A DNA stretch of 64,000 nt from Galbibacter sp048266365 (GTDB lineage Bacteria; Bacteroidota; Bacteroidia; Flavobacteriales; Flavobacteriaceae), in the NCBI RefSeq assembly GCF_048266365.1, contig NZ_JBLWZP010000005.1, positions 1 to 64,000 of the forward strand. Reading direction: 5' to 3'. The first letter of the stretch is position 1; each line of letters starts with the position of its first letter. Positions 41,540-50,154 of the stretch are shown here, piece by piece. Below the pieces are notes generated by a model, which had not been told where the DNA came from, did no database searches, and worked only from the letters and a program-made list of their open reading frames with translations. Made by a program: the position numbers and the translations under genes.

Positions 41540-41938
41540 TTAATTATTCATTCTTTTCAGCAATCCAAACCGGATAAGCAAAATAGCTGTTAGAATACCC
41601 GTTCCATTTGCAAGAACATCATTCATTTCGGCACTTCTTCCAAATGGCAGCATCAATTGTAATACCTCAATTATTATGCCATACACGAAAGAAAAAAGTG
41701 AAACTTTAAGCAATATACCTTTTAATCCGGGCTTATAAAAATATAAGAAACACAATATGGTATTTACGAAATAGAAAAAACCATGTGCTAATTTATCTGA
41801 AATTTTAAAAACAGGTTCTACATCCCTTACTATACCCGCAGGAATTAAACATGCCAAGGTTACTAAAAACAACCAAAGCACCGCCATGATAAGGAAATAA
41901 GATTTCTTAACCCGCAATAAGCGCTTTATAATCGGCAT
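41540..41938 (-). CDS. VanZ-like membrane protein
   Basis: A 132-residue polytopic membrane protein with about four helices. The VanZ pattern SDKLAHGFFYFVNT and the later YGIIIEVLQLMLPFGRSAEMNDVLANGTG, split as in the family, are recognisable; the histidine and glutamate/aspartate positions are conserved. In Bacteroidota these proteins usually accompany sprA and gcvH; their function is unknown (teicoplanin resistance in the named member only). The start is ambiguous: ATG at 41938 overlaps gcvH by 32 bases, while an ATG at 41887 would lie 20 bases after the gcvH stop. I keep the longer form because it supplies the full first helix with basic N-terminus. Confidence 0.85.
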   Translation of the reverse strand: MPIIKRLLRVKKSYFLIMAVLWLFLVTLACLIPAGIVRDVEPVFKISDKLAHGFFYFVNTILCFLYFYKPGLKGILLKVSLFSFVYGIIIEVLQLMLPFGRSAEMNDVLANGTGILTAILLIRFGLLKRMNN

Positions 41939-42287
41939 CACTTAATAGCTGATCTAATTCTGAAGGATCAGAAAATTTCAATTTAATCATCCAACCTTCC
42001 CCATAAGGATCTGTATTGACAAGTTCTGGCGCATCCTCTAAAGCCTCATTAAATTCAATAATTTCACCTGTTAATGGCAAAAATAAGTCAGATACTGTTT
42101 TTACTGCTTCAACCGTCCCGAAAACCTCTTCACGATCGAGAGTCTCATCAAGAGTATCTACCTCAACATAAACAATATCTCCTAATTCACTCTGGGCAAA
42201 GTCAGTAACTCCTATTGTTACAACATCCCCTTCTATTCTGATCCACTCGTGATCTTTGGTGTATTTCAATTCTGAAGGAATATTCAT
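41907..42287 (-). CDS. gcvH: Glycine cleavage system H protein
   Basis: A 126-residue lipoyl carrier that shuttles the aminomethyl group between the P, T and L proteins of glycine decarboxylase. The lipoylated lysine is K63 in FGTVEAVKTVSDLF, and NIPSELKYTKDHEWI at the start is typical. Its promoter (42314-42344) is intergenic after sprA. The gcvH stop lies within the VanZ-like gene's start region, so the two are probably translated together. The P and T genes are not in the window. Confidence 0.97.
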   Translation of the reverse strand: MNIPSELKYTKDHEWIRIEGDVVTIGVTDFAQSELGDIVYVEVDTLDETLDREEVFGTVEAVKTVSDLFLPLTGEIIEFNEALEDAPELVNTDPYGEGWMIKLKFSDPSELDQLLSDADYKALIAG

Positions 42288-42313
42288 ATCATTTTAATTA
42301 TTAATTAGCTCGA

Positions 42314-42344
42314 CAAATGTAATTCATTATCTTTTTGATTTCAA
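42314..42344 (-). promoter_or_regulatory. gcvH promoter (TTG-N20-TACATTTG)
   Basis: Minus strand: TTG (42344-42342), 20-base spacer, TACATTTG (42321-42314), 27 bases upstream of the gcvH ATG. It matches the Bacteroidota consensus well and lies between the sprA stop and gcvH, so gcvH need not depend on sprA transcription. Confidence 0.7.
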
Positions 42345-42356
42345 AGGGAAATACTG

Positions 42357-45300
42357 TTAATTTCCAAAATTGTACCTCAAAGTGAACCCAGTTCTTATGG
42401 TTGTTTGTGGAAATGCTGTAGATACTTTAAATTCAGAAAAGGCATGGTCGTAAAAGAAAAGAGCAGTCAAATTTTTCGAAAGGGCATAATCTGCGGTAAA
42501 TTTTAGAGACCATATGTTTTGACCTGCGGTGATCTGATTGGTATTGATATCCAAGTTTCTAATCACCGTAATATTGTCTCTAAGAGAAACATCTGCTTTT
42601 AGATTCAAATCTCCACTCATAACACTCCTTCTACCACCTATATGGGTGACAAATTTAATATTCGGAATGCGATATCCAAGTCCAACTACATATTCATTAC
42701 CAGACATCTCAGTAAGCAAATTATTGTCAAAGCTTAAAGAAAGTGCTCTATCTTTTCTCATTTCGGCCAAAATACTGAGTGAATTTGCCATCTCAAAGTC
42801 AACACGAATCAGTGGATTGAACTGTTCCACTAAGGTAGCGTTAGTAATGAGAATTGGGTTTTTAAAATTACCCGCTTGATCAAATTGTCCACCTTGACCA
42901 TAATCCAAATTGGATCTGAAGCTGTTGATAGTGTAACTAGAGCGATAACCATGAGCTAGGGAGAATCTACGGAAATTATCCTTGAACCATCCAATCCTCA
43001 TAAGTCCGGTATATTTTAAAGTCCAGTTTGGAACTGGTGTATTCCTAAAGATCGCTGTGCTGACTGAAGCCGCACTTTGACCCGTGTATGCTGAAACAAA
43101 TGCGGGCAATAATACGGATTGATTTGTTGGACCATACCCTTGTGGATACTCCGTTGCATTTGGATTTATTGGAACACCAGCCAATCGCTGTGCGATGACA
43201 ATTCTATTTTCACTAAACTTACTAAAGGTTTCAGACTGTGTTTCCTCAGACTGGTCAAATGCCGTACGTAGCATAAGACTGGATATGGAGAAATCACCGT
43301 ATTTATTCTGAATCAAGGCGTTGTAGTCCAAAATGCCATCTGCGTTAAGATCTTCAATGGTATAATTCTCAGCGTAAGACTCTGAATACTGTCTGTCCGC
43401 GACCAGATCAATGGTCAGATCCTGAATCGGCTGAATATTCGCAGCGATATTTAATTGATTCGCCTTTCTGGACATATATTGATCGTTAAATTCCGGGAAG
43501 CTAGTCAGCCATCCTTTTTGAGCAGCTTCGTAGCGGATATCCGATTGACTTCCAAACACAAATCCCCAAGAAGGTTTAAGGGTTCCTATAAAACCAATTG
43601 ACGGGGTGTATCCTGGTAGTACTTTACCTCGATTTTCGGAATAACTCACATTAATCCGTTTGACCATAGTAGCCAGGTCGATAAAGGTATTGTACATCCC
43701 ATACTTTTTCTGCTTTGACTCTGTTGTTGAAGCTGCAGCATTAGGGTTAGCAATTGGGAGCGCTCCTCTGGAGTTGCTCGCTCCACCGCTTTTACGTTTC
43801 AATCCTAAACTAGCGTACAATTTATCCATGGTCAATGCCCCATTAAAATTATGAGTATTGGCGTTTTGAATGGTATTGAGTTGCTCTCCAGCAATTTCCG
43901 TCAATACATCACTCCCTCTTTGCCAGTCGAAGCTACCCGTATAGGCGTAGGTTGCTGACATAAAATCCAAGAAAGGAAACTTATCAAATGGAAGATCGTA
44001 ATTCACCTGTAGTTGTTGGGCGTGACGATTCGGATCACCCACATCCCAGAAACCATCCCATATCGCTAGATCTCTATTGACCAGTTGTTCTCCATCTTCT
44101 CCCTGAGAAAAATAATTTTTTACAATACTGTTGTTTGAAGCCGTAAAGTTAAACTGCAAAGATTTGGTAAGATTGTAATTAATGGCGTATTGCCAGTCGA
44201 ACATATAGTTGCGTTGTTGCACCTCTGGAAGCCCTAAAAAGTCCGAATCAATTCCCTCTTCAATAACCTGTCTAAACGATTGTCGATTTAAATTCCTATT
44301 GATGTTAGAGTTTAATGAAATACTGGTAGGCAATAAATTAAAGTTGAAGTCTTTTAACCAGCTCCAATACTTATCATTGAGCAAGGAGTCCGCATTTTTC
44401 AGAGGTGCTATATCTAAGGGCTTAAAGGAATGACTATAAACTATTCCCGCACGAACATGTTGATCTTCGAGATTTTCAATTTCGTAATCTCGGTGTTCCA
44501 TTTGATTGTAGGCCAAGTTAAAAGTGAAGTTTTCAATATCATAAACCCTTGGTTTTTGTTCTTCTCCCCTGTTTTTTCTAACCCCGATAAAGTTAATACT
44601 TCTTCGCTTGGTGTAATCCTCTGCCTGATTTTGAATCGCGTCCTTTTGAGCAGAAGTTTCTGCCGCATCTATACGATCCTCTAATCTGAGGTCTTGATAA
44701 AGTGGATCGAATTCCGGAGTTATTAATTCTTCAGAAACACTGTAGTTCATCGGCAATTGTACGCCCCAGCCTTTGGGTAGCAATTGGCCTAAATTTACAT
44801 TACTATTCAGGGCATATCCCCGTATATTTTCCAAACTTCGTTCTCCAGGCATTTGGTCAATACTACCAAAACCAGAAGTGCTCATATTTGCAGTGGTAGA
44901 AATATTAGCAAAATCCGCAATATTTAAATCCATGGCTGCAACTGCAGCCCAGCCTCCTTGGTTATCCAGTTCTGCAAGGCGTAACTCGTTAAACCACACC
45001 TCACCACTAACGTCGGCACCTGCACCGGTATTTGGGTTCTTCAACCCAACCATCAAAGCTCGAATATTTCCAAGGCTAGGATTACCTTTAATAGCCACTT
45101 TCATCTGACCAACCTCAAGCTTTTCGAATTCATCTATAGGATTTCCATTCTCATCGTAAAAGCTCGCCTGGTGAAGGGTTCCATCGGCAATTCCTTGCGC
45201 TTTAATTTTAGAAAGCAAGGACAACGGAAGGTCTATATTATTGATATTCGGCCAAATCGTAGCAGGGTCTGTAGTTTGCCCCGGAGTGATTTGTAAGGGA

Positions 45301-48300
45301 ATCTCCACTTGATAGTAGTTTTGAGTAAAATCCGTTCCCAGACGTAAAAAGGCTACTAAATCCCCATCAGCAACAGGGATATCCTTATAGCGCTCAGCAT
45401 GTATAAACATTTTAAGTCGCTTGTATTGACGCACATCGATGTCTACATTCTTAAAAACTCCTCTAGAATCCATAGGTTCCAAACCTTCTACCGCAAATGA
45501 TAAGGATTGCTCATTTTGACGAATAATGGTATTGTTATTATTCAACTGTTCACGAACTACCCCGGGAGGCAATTTATATGGAATCGGTGTCCGTTGTTCA
45601 TTCTCCTGTATATTGACTGTCTTTACGTCCACCACAGTATTATCATCGCCTGGGTCATTATCTACATCAGGTTGAAGGCTGTTGGAATAGAGCCTCCAAT
45701 CTCCCCTAACAAGATCTAAGGTCGCAAAACGTAATACGACTTCTTTATCAAAACCAGAAAGATACATTCGCATAAAACTCATAGATCTCAAGATCGCTTG
45801 CTCATCAATATCCTCTCCAGTGTCATCATACTGGGCAATTGGCACTTTGAATTGAATCCAACGCACTCTGTAAGTATCCCTATTAGGAGCCTCGATCTCT
45901 ACCTCCCGAATGTCGGTTACGAATTTATCGTTACGACTCAAACCAGGTTTTATATCAATTGAATACGATAAATAATTTTCCACCGTATTCATGGTAAGGT
46001 CTCTATCGATATCCTCCACATCGGGCAAGGTCGTAGAACCACGGTTATTATCTCCAACCTCTACAGGAGAGTTTCCTTCGGGGTTGTTATAATTTTTATA
46101 CCGATTCGGTATACTTCCTGTAGCATCTAGATAAAATTGATAATCATCCAACGCTGGATCGGGCCCAGGGTTACTGTAAAAGTTAGCTTCCTCTTCATTA
46201 GTCAAGCCATCATATCCTACGTCTTGCCTAGTCCTATCACCTGCGTTTGCATTAAATGCATAGACCAGCGACTGGGTAGAAGGCACTTTTCCAAAATTGG
46301 TGGTATTGACAAGTGCGGGGTTTTGCTCTAGTGGCAAACCATTTTCATATTGTTTTCGACCGTCTTTTAAGATATCTTCACTAACCTTTCCGAGATTGAA
46401 AACCAGCTCACCTTCATCTCCTTGCAGTACTCCATCCTTATAATAAGGATCGAGCATCCAGAATTGAATATACTCTACGTTAGATTGTTCAAAGTTTGTA
46501 CTGTTTATCGAGCGCATAATTCCTCCCCATCGCTCATCTGTTGGAAGGTCTTCAAAACTTTGGTTGTCGTTATAAGGCCCTTTTTCTTGTGGATAATATG
46601 CAATATCTAAAGTGGGTTGCACCAAAGTCTGACCTTGAGCAATATCCTGTTGTGGAAAAATTTCATCTATAAAAATACGGCGAGTTTCATTGGATGAAAT
46701 GTCATCACTAGAAACACCTCCAGGGCGCTGAGAACTATAAAAGATAGGATCAATGGTGTACCAAGACAATTTCGCTCTGTTGTGCCTAGATCCAATATCG
46801 TCATTATTCAATTGACCCCCGAATTTCTCTGGCACTCTTGGCACACTTGCCAATGACCATGCTAAGGCTGATCGTATATCAATAAACGATTGTGCCCCTT
46901 CAAAGTCGTCTAAATAAGAGGTTATTTCTCCATCGAAATTAGCGCTTTTGGGTGCACCTGGTAATAAATAGGCAAACTCACCTCTAAGGGATAGATTAGA
47001 GGCAACATCAGTATCAATATTTGGTAATTTGTTCACCATTCTGGTTAAGAACGGGATCTCTGTGGAATAGGTTCCATTGAGTCCGAAAATGGTGTTGTTC
47101 ACTGGTTCTACTCCGAAATTCGATTTTTGCGTCAAGGGTCTTTCATTCATGTTCAAAAAGGTACCTCCTAAGGAGAATTTCTCATTAAACTGATGTTCGA
47201 CATGAATTCCAGAAAACCTTCTGGTTTGTTGGCCAAAGACTGCGTTATTCTCTACAGATACCTCAATTGGCGTGTTAGAGGCCCTAAGGCCAGGATCCAA
47301 AATCTGAACAGTTCCTGCTTGATAATTTACTGTATAATCAATACCCTCCTGTAACATACGCCCCCCGGCAGTCACACGTACAGAACCTCTCGGAACATTA
47401 AAGGCTCCAAGCGGAATACCTCCTGAGCTTTCTGACTTATACCTCCCTTTTAGCATAAATTTATTCTTTTCAGCATTTTCAAGAGAGGCGGACTTGGTAA
47501 CCTTATACATGTTTCTGTACACGTATTTCTTCTGGTTGTCATTATTTGGGATATAACCCGTTTGATCATCATAATTTCCACCACCTCCAAGAACTTCATA
47601 CAGATATTTTCCAAAAGGCTCCACCTTGGTAAACTTTATGATACCGTTTTGTGTGTCTACTGTAATCCCTGGTAGGAAATCAAAATAACCATCACCTCCA
47701 TTTTGAGGATCGTTATAGGTGTTTAGTCGGTCAAAATTAAAGACATTTAGCAGTATTTTTTCTTCTAAACCTGCGGGCCAGGTGGCCTCATCAACTGGAG
47801 AAATATAGTTAATAGGAGAAGGGTCAGTATAGAGTATGTTAAGTTTAAATTCTTCTTGGGAAAGTTGAAATGCTGATGTCGAATAAAAGTTTTTCATCAT
47901 CAAATCCCAAATAGGGTCTCTTACCTCGGTAATATTACTCTTAAGCATTTTTACCACTAGCGCCTGTGGATTAACCTGTGTTACAATCCCGTTGGACTCT
48001 TCAAATTCAGTGGCATTTATTCCGTCGTTTGCAAATTCTCCAACCTGATACACCGCACCTTGATAGGTATATTGATAGGCAACCGCCAAGACCTCATCAT
48101 TACTAAGGCGTTGGTTTAAGGATATATAACCCAACTTTGGATCGAGTGTATATTCCCGATTAGGTTCCAGCTTACGAGCATTCTCCAGAATTGAATAATC
48201 GTAACCCTGATTTGGTGAGTAATTGGGTATATTAAACCCTTGTTGCACTGTTGCGATATCGCGAACTGCAGCTGTTAGAACAGAATTACCAGATTCTATT

Positions 48301-49478
48301 CCAAACGGATTAAAATCATTCGCCTGGTTAGAAGGCAGGGAATTCCCACTATTAAAAAAACCAGCGGGCGCCTGATCACTAATACGTGTGTTCACTGGAT
48401 CGGGTTCCCCTAAATCCTGTAGGCCAACCAAATTTCTAACATTCTGTGTTCTCTGAGTCCTATTGGTTACCCAAACTTCGATACGTGTAATCTGAACTTG
48501 ACTTCGTATATAAGGGTAATTCTCTAAAGCAGTATCATATTGGTCTCTAAAAAAGTGTGATAGAAAAAAGTGGCGGTCTTCATCATAATCCAGAGCCATG
48601 ATTTCAAAGTCGTTAATGGTTCCTCCCCCTTGTGCCACAACATTTCTACTTTGTGAACGTTGTTCTGAATACACTCCAGTAATTGTGGTTCGTCCAAATT
48701 GCAGTGCCGTTTTAATTCCGAATAAACTCTGGGCACCACTTATAAGACTACTATTTATTGGCATACTCACATTACCCACCTCTATGCTTTGAATTATATT
48801 ATCTTCGTCAGGTGTATACTCTAATTTGATCAAATTCTGAAAATCGAAGGTGGCTTCTGTATCGTAATTCGCATTGATGGAAAGTCGTTCTCCAACTTTA
48901 CCCATCAAACTAAGTGAGATCCGCTGATCAAAATCAAACGAAATATTACTTCGGTTTCTGGGCGACAAGGCAGGATTGTCATTCTTTTGAAATCGCACCC
49001 CGAGATCCATTGCTACTGACCCTTGGGGAATAACCTCGATCGTGTTCCCTCCAAAGATGGTTTCAAAGAAATCAGAATTGACATAGAAATTAGGAAGGAG
49101 ATTTTTCTGAGATTCCTCGTTAGCTCCTCTCCCGGAAATAGCATCAATTTTATCCTGAAAATAATTGTTCATCTGTTCCTTTAAGATGAGTTCTTGGTAT
49201 TGTTCTGGAGATAAAATTACGGGGTACTTGATATCATACCCACCTACTGTTTGTGTGTAAATATAATTGTCCGTAACAGGATCGTAAGTGTATTTGGACG
49301 AAATGCTTTCGGGATCCTTAAGTTCTATACGACCTAAGGCCGCCCCAGTTTGCGTTGAATCCTGAGAAGTCTCAGGCACTTCTTGCGCATAGAGTGTATT
49401 GGTGCACAGCAATAGCATGAACACCAAGAGTACCCAATAAGGGTGTCTAATTAGTTTAGGGCCTAATTTAGTTTTCAA
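42357..49478 (-). CDS. sprA: SprA, type IX secretion translocon / gliding motility protein
   Basis: A 2373-residue outer membrane protein, the core of the Bacteroidota type IX secretion translocon, through which gliding adhesins, enzymes and other cargo leave the cell. A signal peptide (about 14-33, cleaved after TLYAQ) is followed by repeated long beta-sheet and loop segments; SprA forms a giant 36-stranded barrel. Recognisable are repeated EVWVTNRTQ, NNAVFGQQTRRF-like and FNFTASNNSI patterns, many Asn/Gly turns and low cysteine content; the end RTGFTLRYNFGN is typical of barrel proteins. The start is TTG at 49478, 5 bases after the ruvA stop and in frame with a stop at 49494-49496; no ATG precedes it. 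It is coupled to ruvA. Confidence 0.96.
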   Translation of the reverse strand: MKTKLGPKLIRHPYWVLLVFMLLLCTNTLYAQEVPETSQDSTQTGAALGRIELKDPESISSKYTYDPVTDNYIYTQTVGGYDIKYPVILSPEQYQELILKEQMNNYFQDKIDAISGRGANEESQKNLLPNFYVNSDFFETIFGGNTIEVIPQGSVAMDLGVRFQKNDNPALSPRNRSNISFDFDQRISLSLMGKVGERLSINANYDTEATFDFQNLIKLEYTPDEDNIIQSIEVGNVSMPINSSLISGAQSLFGIKTALQFGRTTITGVYSEQRSQSRNVVAQGGGTINDFEIMALDYDEDRHFFLSHFFRDQYDTALENYPYIRSQVQITRIEVWVTNRTQRTQNVRNLVGLQDLGEPDPVNTRISDQAPAGFFNSGNSLPSNQANDFNPFGIESGNSVLTAAVRDIATVQQGFNIPNYSPNQGYDYSILENARKLEPNREYTLDPKLGYISLNQRLSNDEVLAVAYQYTYQGAVYQVGEFANDGINATEFEESNGIVTQVNPQALVVKMLKSNITEVRDPIWDLMMKNFYSTSAFQLSQEEFKLNILYTDPSPINYISPVDEATWPAGLEEKILLNVFNFDRLNTYNDPQNGGDGYFDFLPGITVDTQNGIIKFTKVEPFGKYLYEVLGGGGNYDDQTGYIPNNDNQKKYVYRNMYKVTKSASLENAEKNKFMLKGRYKSESSGGIPLGAFNVPRGSVRVTAGGRMLQEGIDYTVNYQAGTVQILDPGLRASNTPIEVSVENNAVFGQQTRRFSGIHVEHQFNEKFSLGGTFLNMNERPLTQKSNFGVEPVNNTIFGLNGTYSTEIPFLTRMVNKLPNIDTDVASNLSLRGEFAYLLPGAPKSANFDGEITSYLDDFEGAQSFIDIRSALAWSLASVPRVPEKFGGQLNNDDIGSRHNRAKLSWYTIDPIFYSSQRPGGVSSDDISSNETRRIFIDEIFPQQDIAQGQTLVQPTLDIAYYPQEKGPYNDNQSFEDLPTDERWGGIMRSINSTNFEQSNVEYIQFWMLDPYYKDGVLQGDEGELVFNLGKVSEDILKDGRKQYENGLPLEQNPALVNTTNFGKVPSTQSLVYAFNANAGDRTRQDVGYDGLTNEEEANFYSNPGPDPALDDYQFYLDATGSIPNRYKNYNNPEGNSPVEVGDNNRGSTTLPDVEDIDRDLTMNTVENYLSYSIDIKPGLSRNDKFVTDIREVEIEAPNRDTYRVRWIQFKVPIAQYDDTGEDIDEQAILRSMSFMRMYLSGFDKEVVLRFATLDLVRGDWRLYSNSLQPDVDNDPGDDNTVVDVKTVNIQENEQRTPIPYKLPPGVVREQLNNNNTIIRQNEQSLSFAVEGLEPMDSRGVFKNVDIDVRQYKRLKMFIHAERYKDIPVADGDLVAFLRLGTDFTQNYYQVEIPLQITPGQTTDPATIWPNINNIDLPLSLLSKIKAQGIADGTLHQASFYDENGNPIDEFEKLEVGQMKVAIKGNPSLGNIRALMVGLKNPNTGAGADVSGEVWFNELRLAELDNQGGWAAVAAMDLNIADFANISTTANMSTSGFGSIDQMPGERSLENIRGYALNSNVNLGQLLPKGWGVQLPMNYSVSEELITPEFDPLYQDLRLEDRIDAAETSAQKDAIQNQAEDYTKRRSINFIGVRKNRGEEQKPRVYDIENFTFNLAYNQMEHRDYEIENLEDQHVRAGIVYSHSFKPLDIAPLKNADSLLNDKYWSWLKDFNFNLLPTSISLNSNINRNLNRQSFRQVIEEGIDSDFLGLPEVQQRNYMFDWQYAINYNLTKSLQFNFTASNNSIVKNYFSQGEDGEQLVNRDLAIWDGFWDVGDPNRHAQQLQVNYDLPFDKFPFLDFMSATYAYTGSFDWQRGSDVLTEIAGEQLNTIQNANTHNFNGALTMDKLYASLGLKRKSGGASNSRGALPIANPNAAASTTESKQKKYGMYNTFIDLATMVKRINVSYSENRGKVLPGYTPSIGFIGTLKPSWGFVFGSQSDIRYEAAQKGWLTSFPEFNDQYMSRKANQLNIAANIQPIQDLTIDLVADRQYSESYAENYTIEDLNADGILDYNALIQNKYGDFSISSLMLRTAFDQSEETQSETFSKFSENRIVIAQRLAGVPINPNATEYPQGYGPTNQSVLLPAFVSAYTGQSAASVSTAIFRNTPVPNWTLKYTGLMRIGWFKDNFRRFSLAHGYRSSYTINSFRSNLDYGQGGQFDQAGNFKNPILITNATLVEQFNPLIRVDFEMANSLSILAEMRKDRALSLSFDNNLLTEMSGNEYVVGLGYRIPNIKFVTHIGGRRSVMSGDLNLKADVSLRDNITVIRNLDINTNQITAGQNIWSLKFTADYALSKNLTALFFYDHAFSEFKVSTAFPQTTIRTGFTLRYNFGN

Positions 49479-49483
49479 GTTGG

Positions 49484-50065
49484 TTATAGGTTTTTAAGCG
49501 CGTCTTTTATAATATCTTCGACACTTAAATCGGTTTTTTCTTTAACAATTTTCTCAACCACCTTCTCTGCTTGTTTACGAGAAAAACCTAATACTTCTAA
49601 CGCTGTTAACGCTTCATCTTTATTAGTATTACTCGAACTTACAAAAACTTCGTCAATATCGTATATTTTTATGATCTTATCTTTCAAATCCAAAATTACG
49701 CGTTGAGCAGTCTTAACGCCAATTCCCTTAACAGATTGAATGGTTGAAACATCCTCAGTTGCAATAGCATCCCTGACTTCCACAGGATTTAAGGAACTTA
49801 ACATGGTTCTAGCAGTGCTTGCACCTACTCCAGACACAGAAATCAGCAGTCGGAAAATTTCACGCTCTGCTTTATCGACAAAACCGTAAAGTGTATGTGA
49901 ATCTTCCTTTACCAATAAATGGGTAAATAAGAGTATTTGCTCCTGAGAAGTAATCTTCGAGTAGGTATATAGTGATATATTGACCTGATAACCTACGCCA
50001 TTACAATCAATCACTACATCGGTTGGATTTTTCTCTACTAATTTGCCTTTGAGCTGTGTAATCAT
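49484..50065 (-). CDS. ruvA: Holliday junction DNA helicase subunit RuvA
   Basis: A 193-residue protein that recognises four-way junctions and, with RuvB, drives branch migration. The N-terminal OB fold (MITQLKGKLVEKNPTDVVID), two helix-hairpin-helix motifs (ISVSGVGASTARTML and IQSVKGIGVKTAQRVILDLKDK) and the C-terminal RuvB-binding domain are all present. Its stop lies 5 bases before sprA, and a 12-bp hairpin lies just upstream of its start (50083-50122). RuvB is at 54.4 kb. No LexA-type site was seen. Confidence 0.97.
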   Translation of the reverse strand: MITQLKGKLVEKNPTDVVIDCNGVGYQVNISLYTYSKITSQEQILLFTHLLVKEDSHTLYGFVDKAEREIFRLLISVSGVGASTARTMLSSLNPVEVRDAIATEDVSTIQSVKGIGVKTAQRVILDLKDKIIKIYDIDEVFVSSSNTNKDEALTALEVLGFSRKQAEKVVEKIVKEKTDLSVEDIIKDALKNL

Positions 50066-50082
50066 TACTTAAATAAATGTTA

Positions 50083-50122
50083 ATACTCCAAATGTAATTA
50101 AATTAAACCACATTTGGAGTAT
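50083..50122 (-). terminator. 12-bp inverted repeat between maeB and ruvA
   Basis: ATACTCCAAATG (50083-50094) and CATTTGGAGTAT (50111-50122) are exact complements with a 16-base A/T loop. It lies 33 bases downstream of the malic enzyme stop and 18 bases before the ruvA ATG on the same strand. The T tract is weak, so it may act as a partial terminator or as a processing element in the ruvA-sprA leader. Confidence 0.6.
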
Positions 50123-50154
50123 CGAACATATTAAGAACTTAATCTTAAAAACCC

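Noticed and set aside
42538..48792. Several plus-strand frames inside sprA
   Set aside because: All are antisense to a continuous 2373-codon gene with clear protein features; no starts or motifs of their own.
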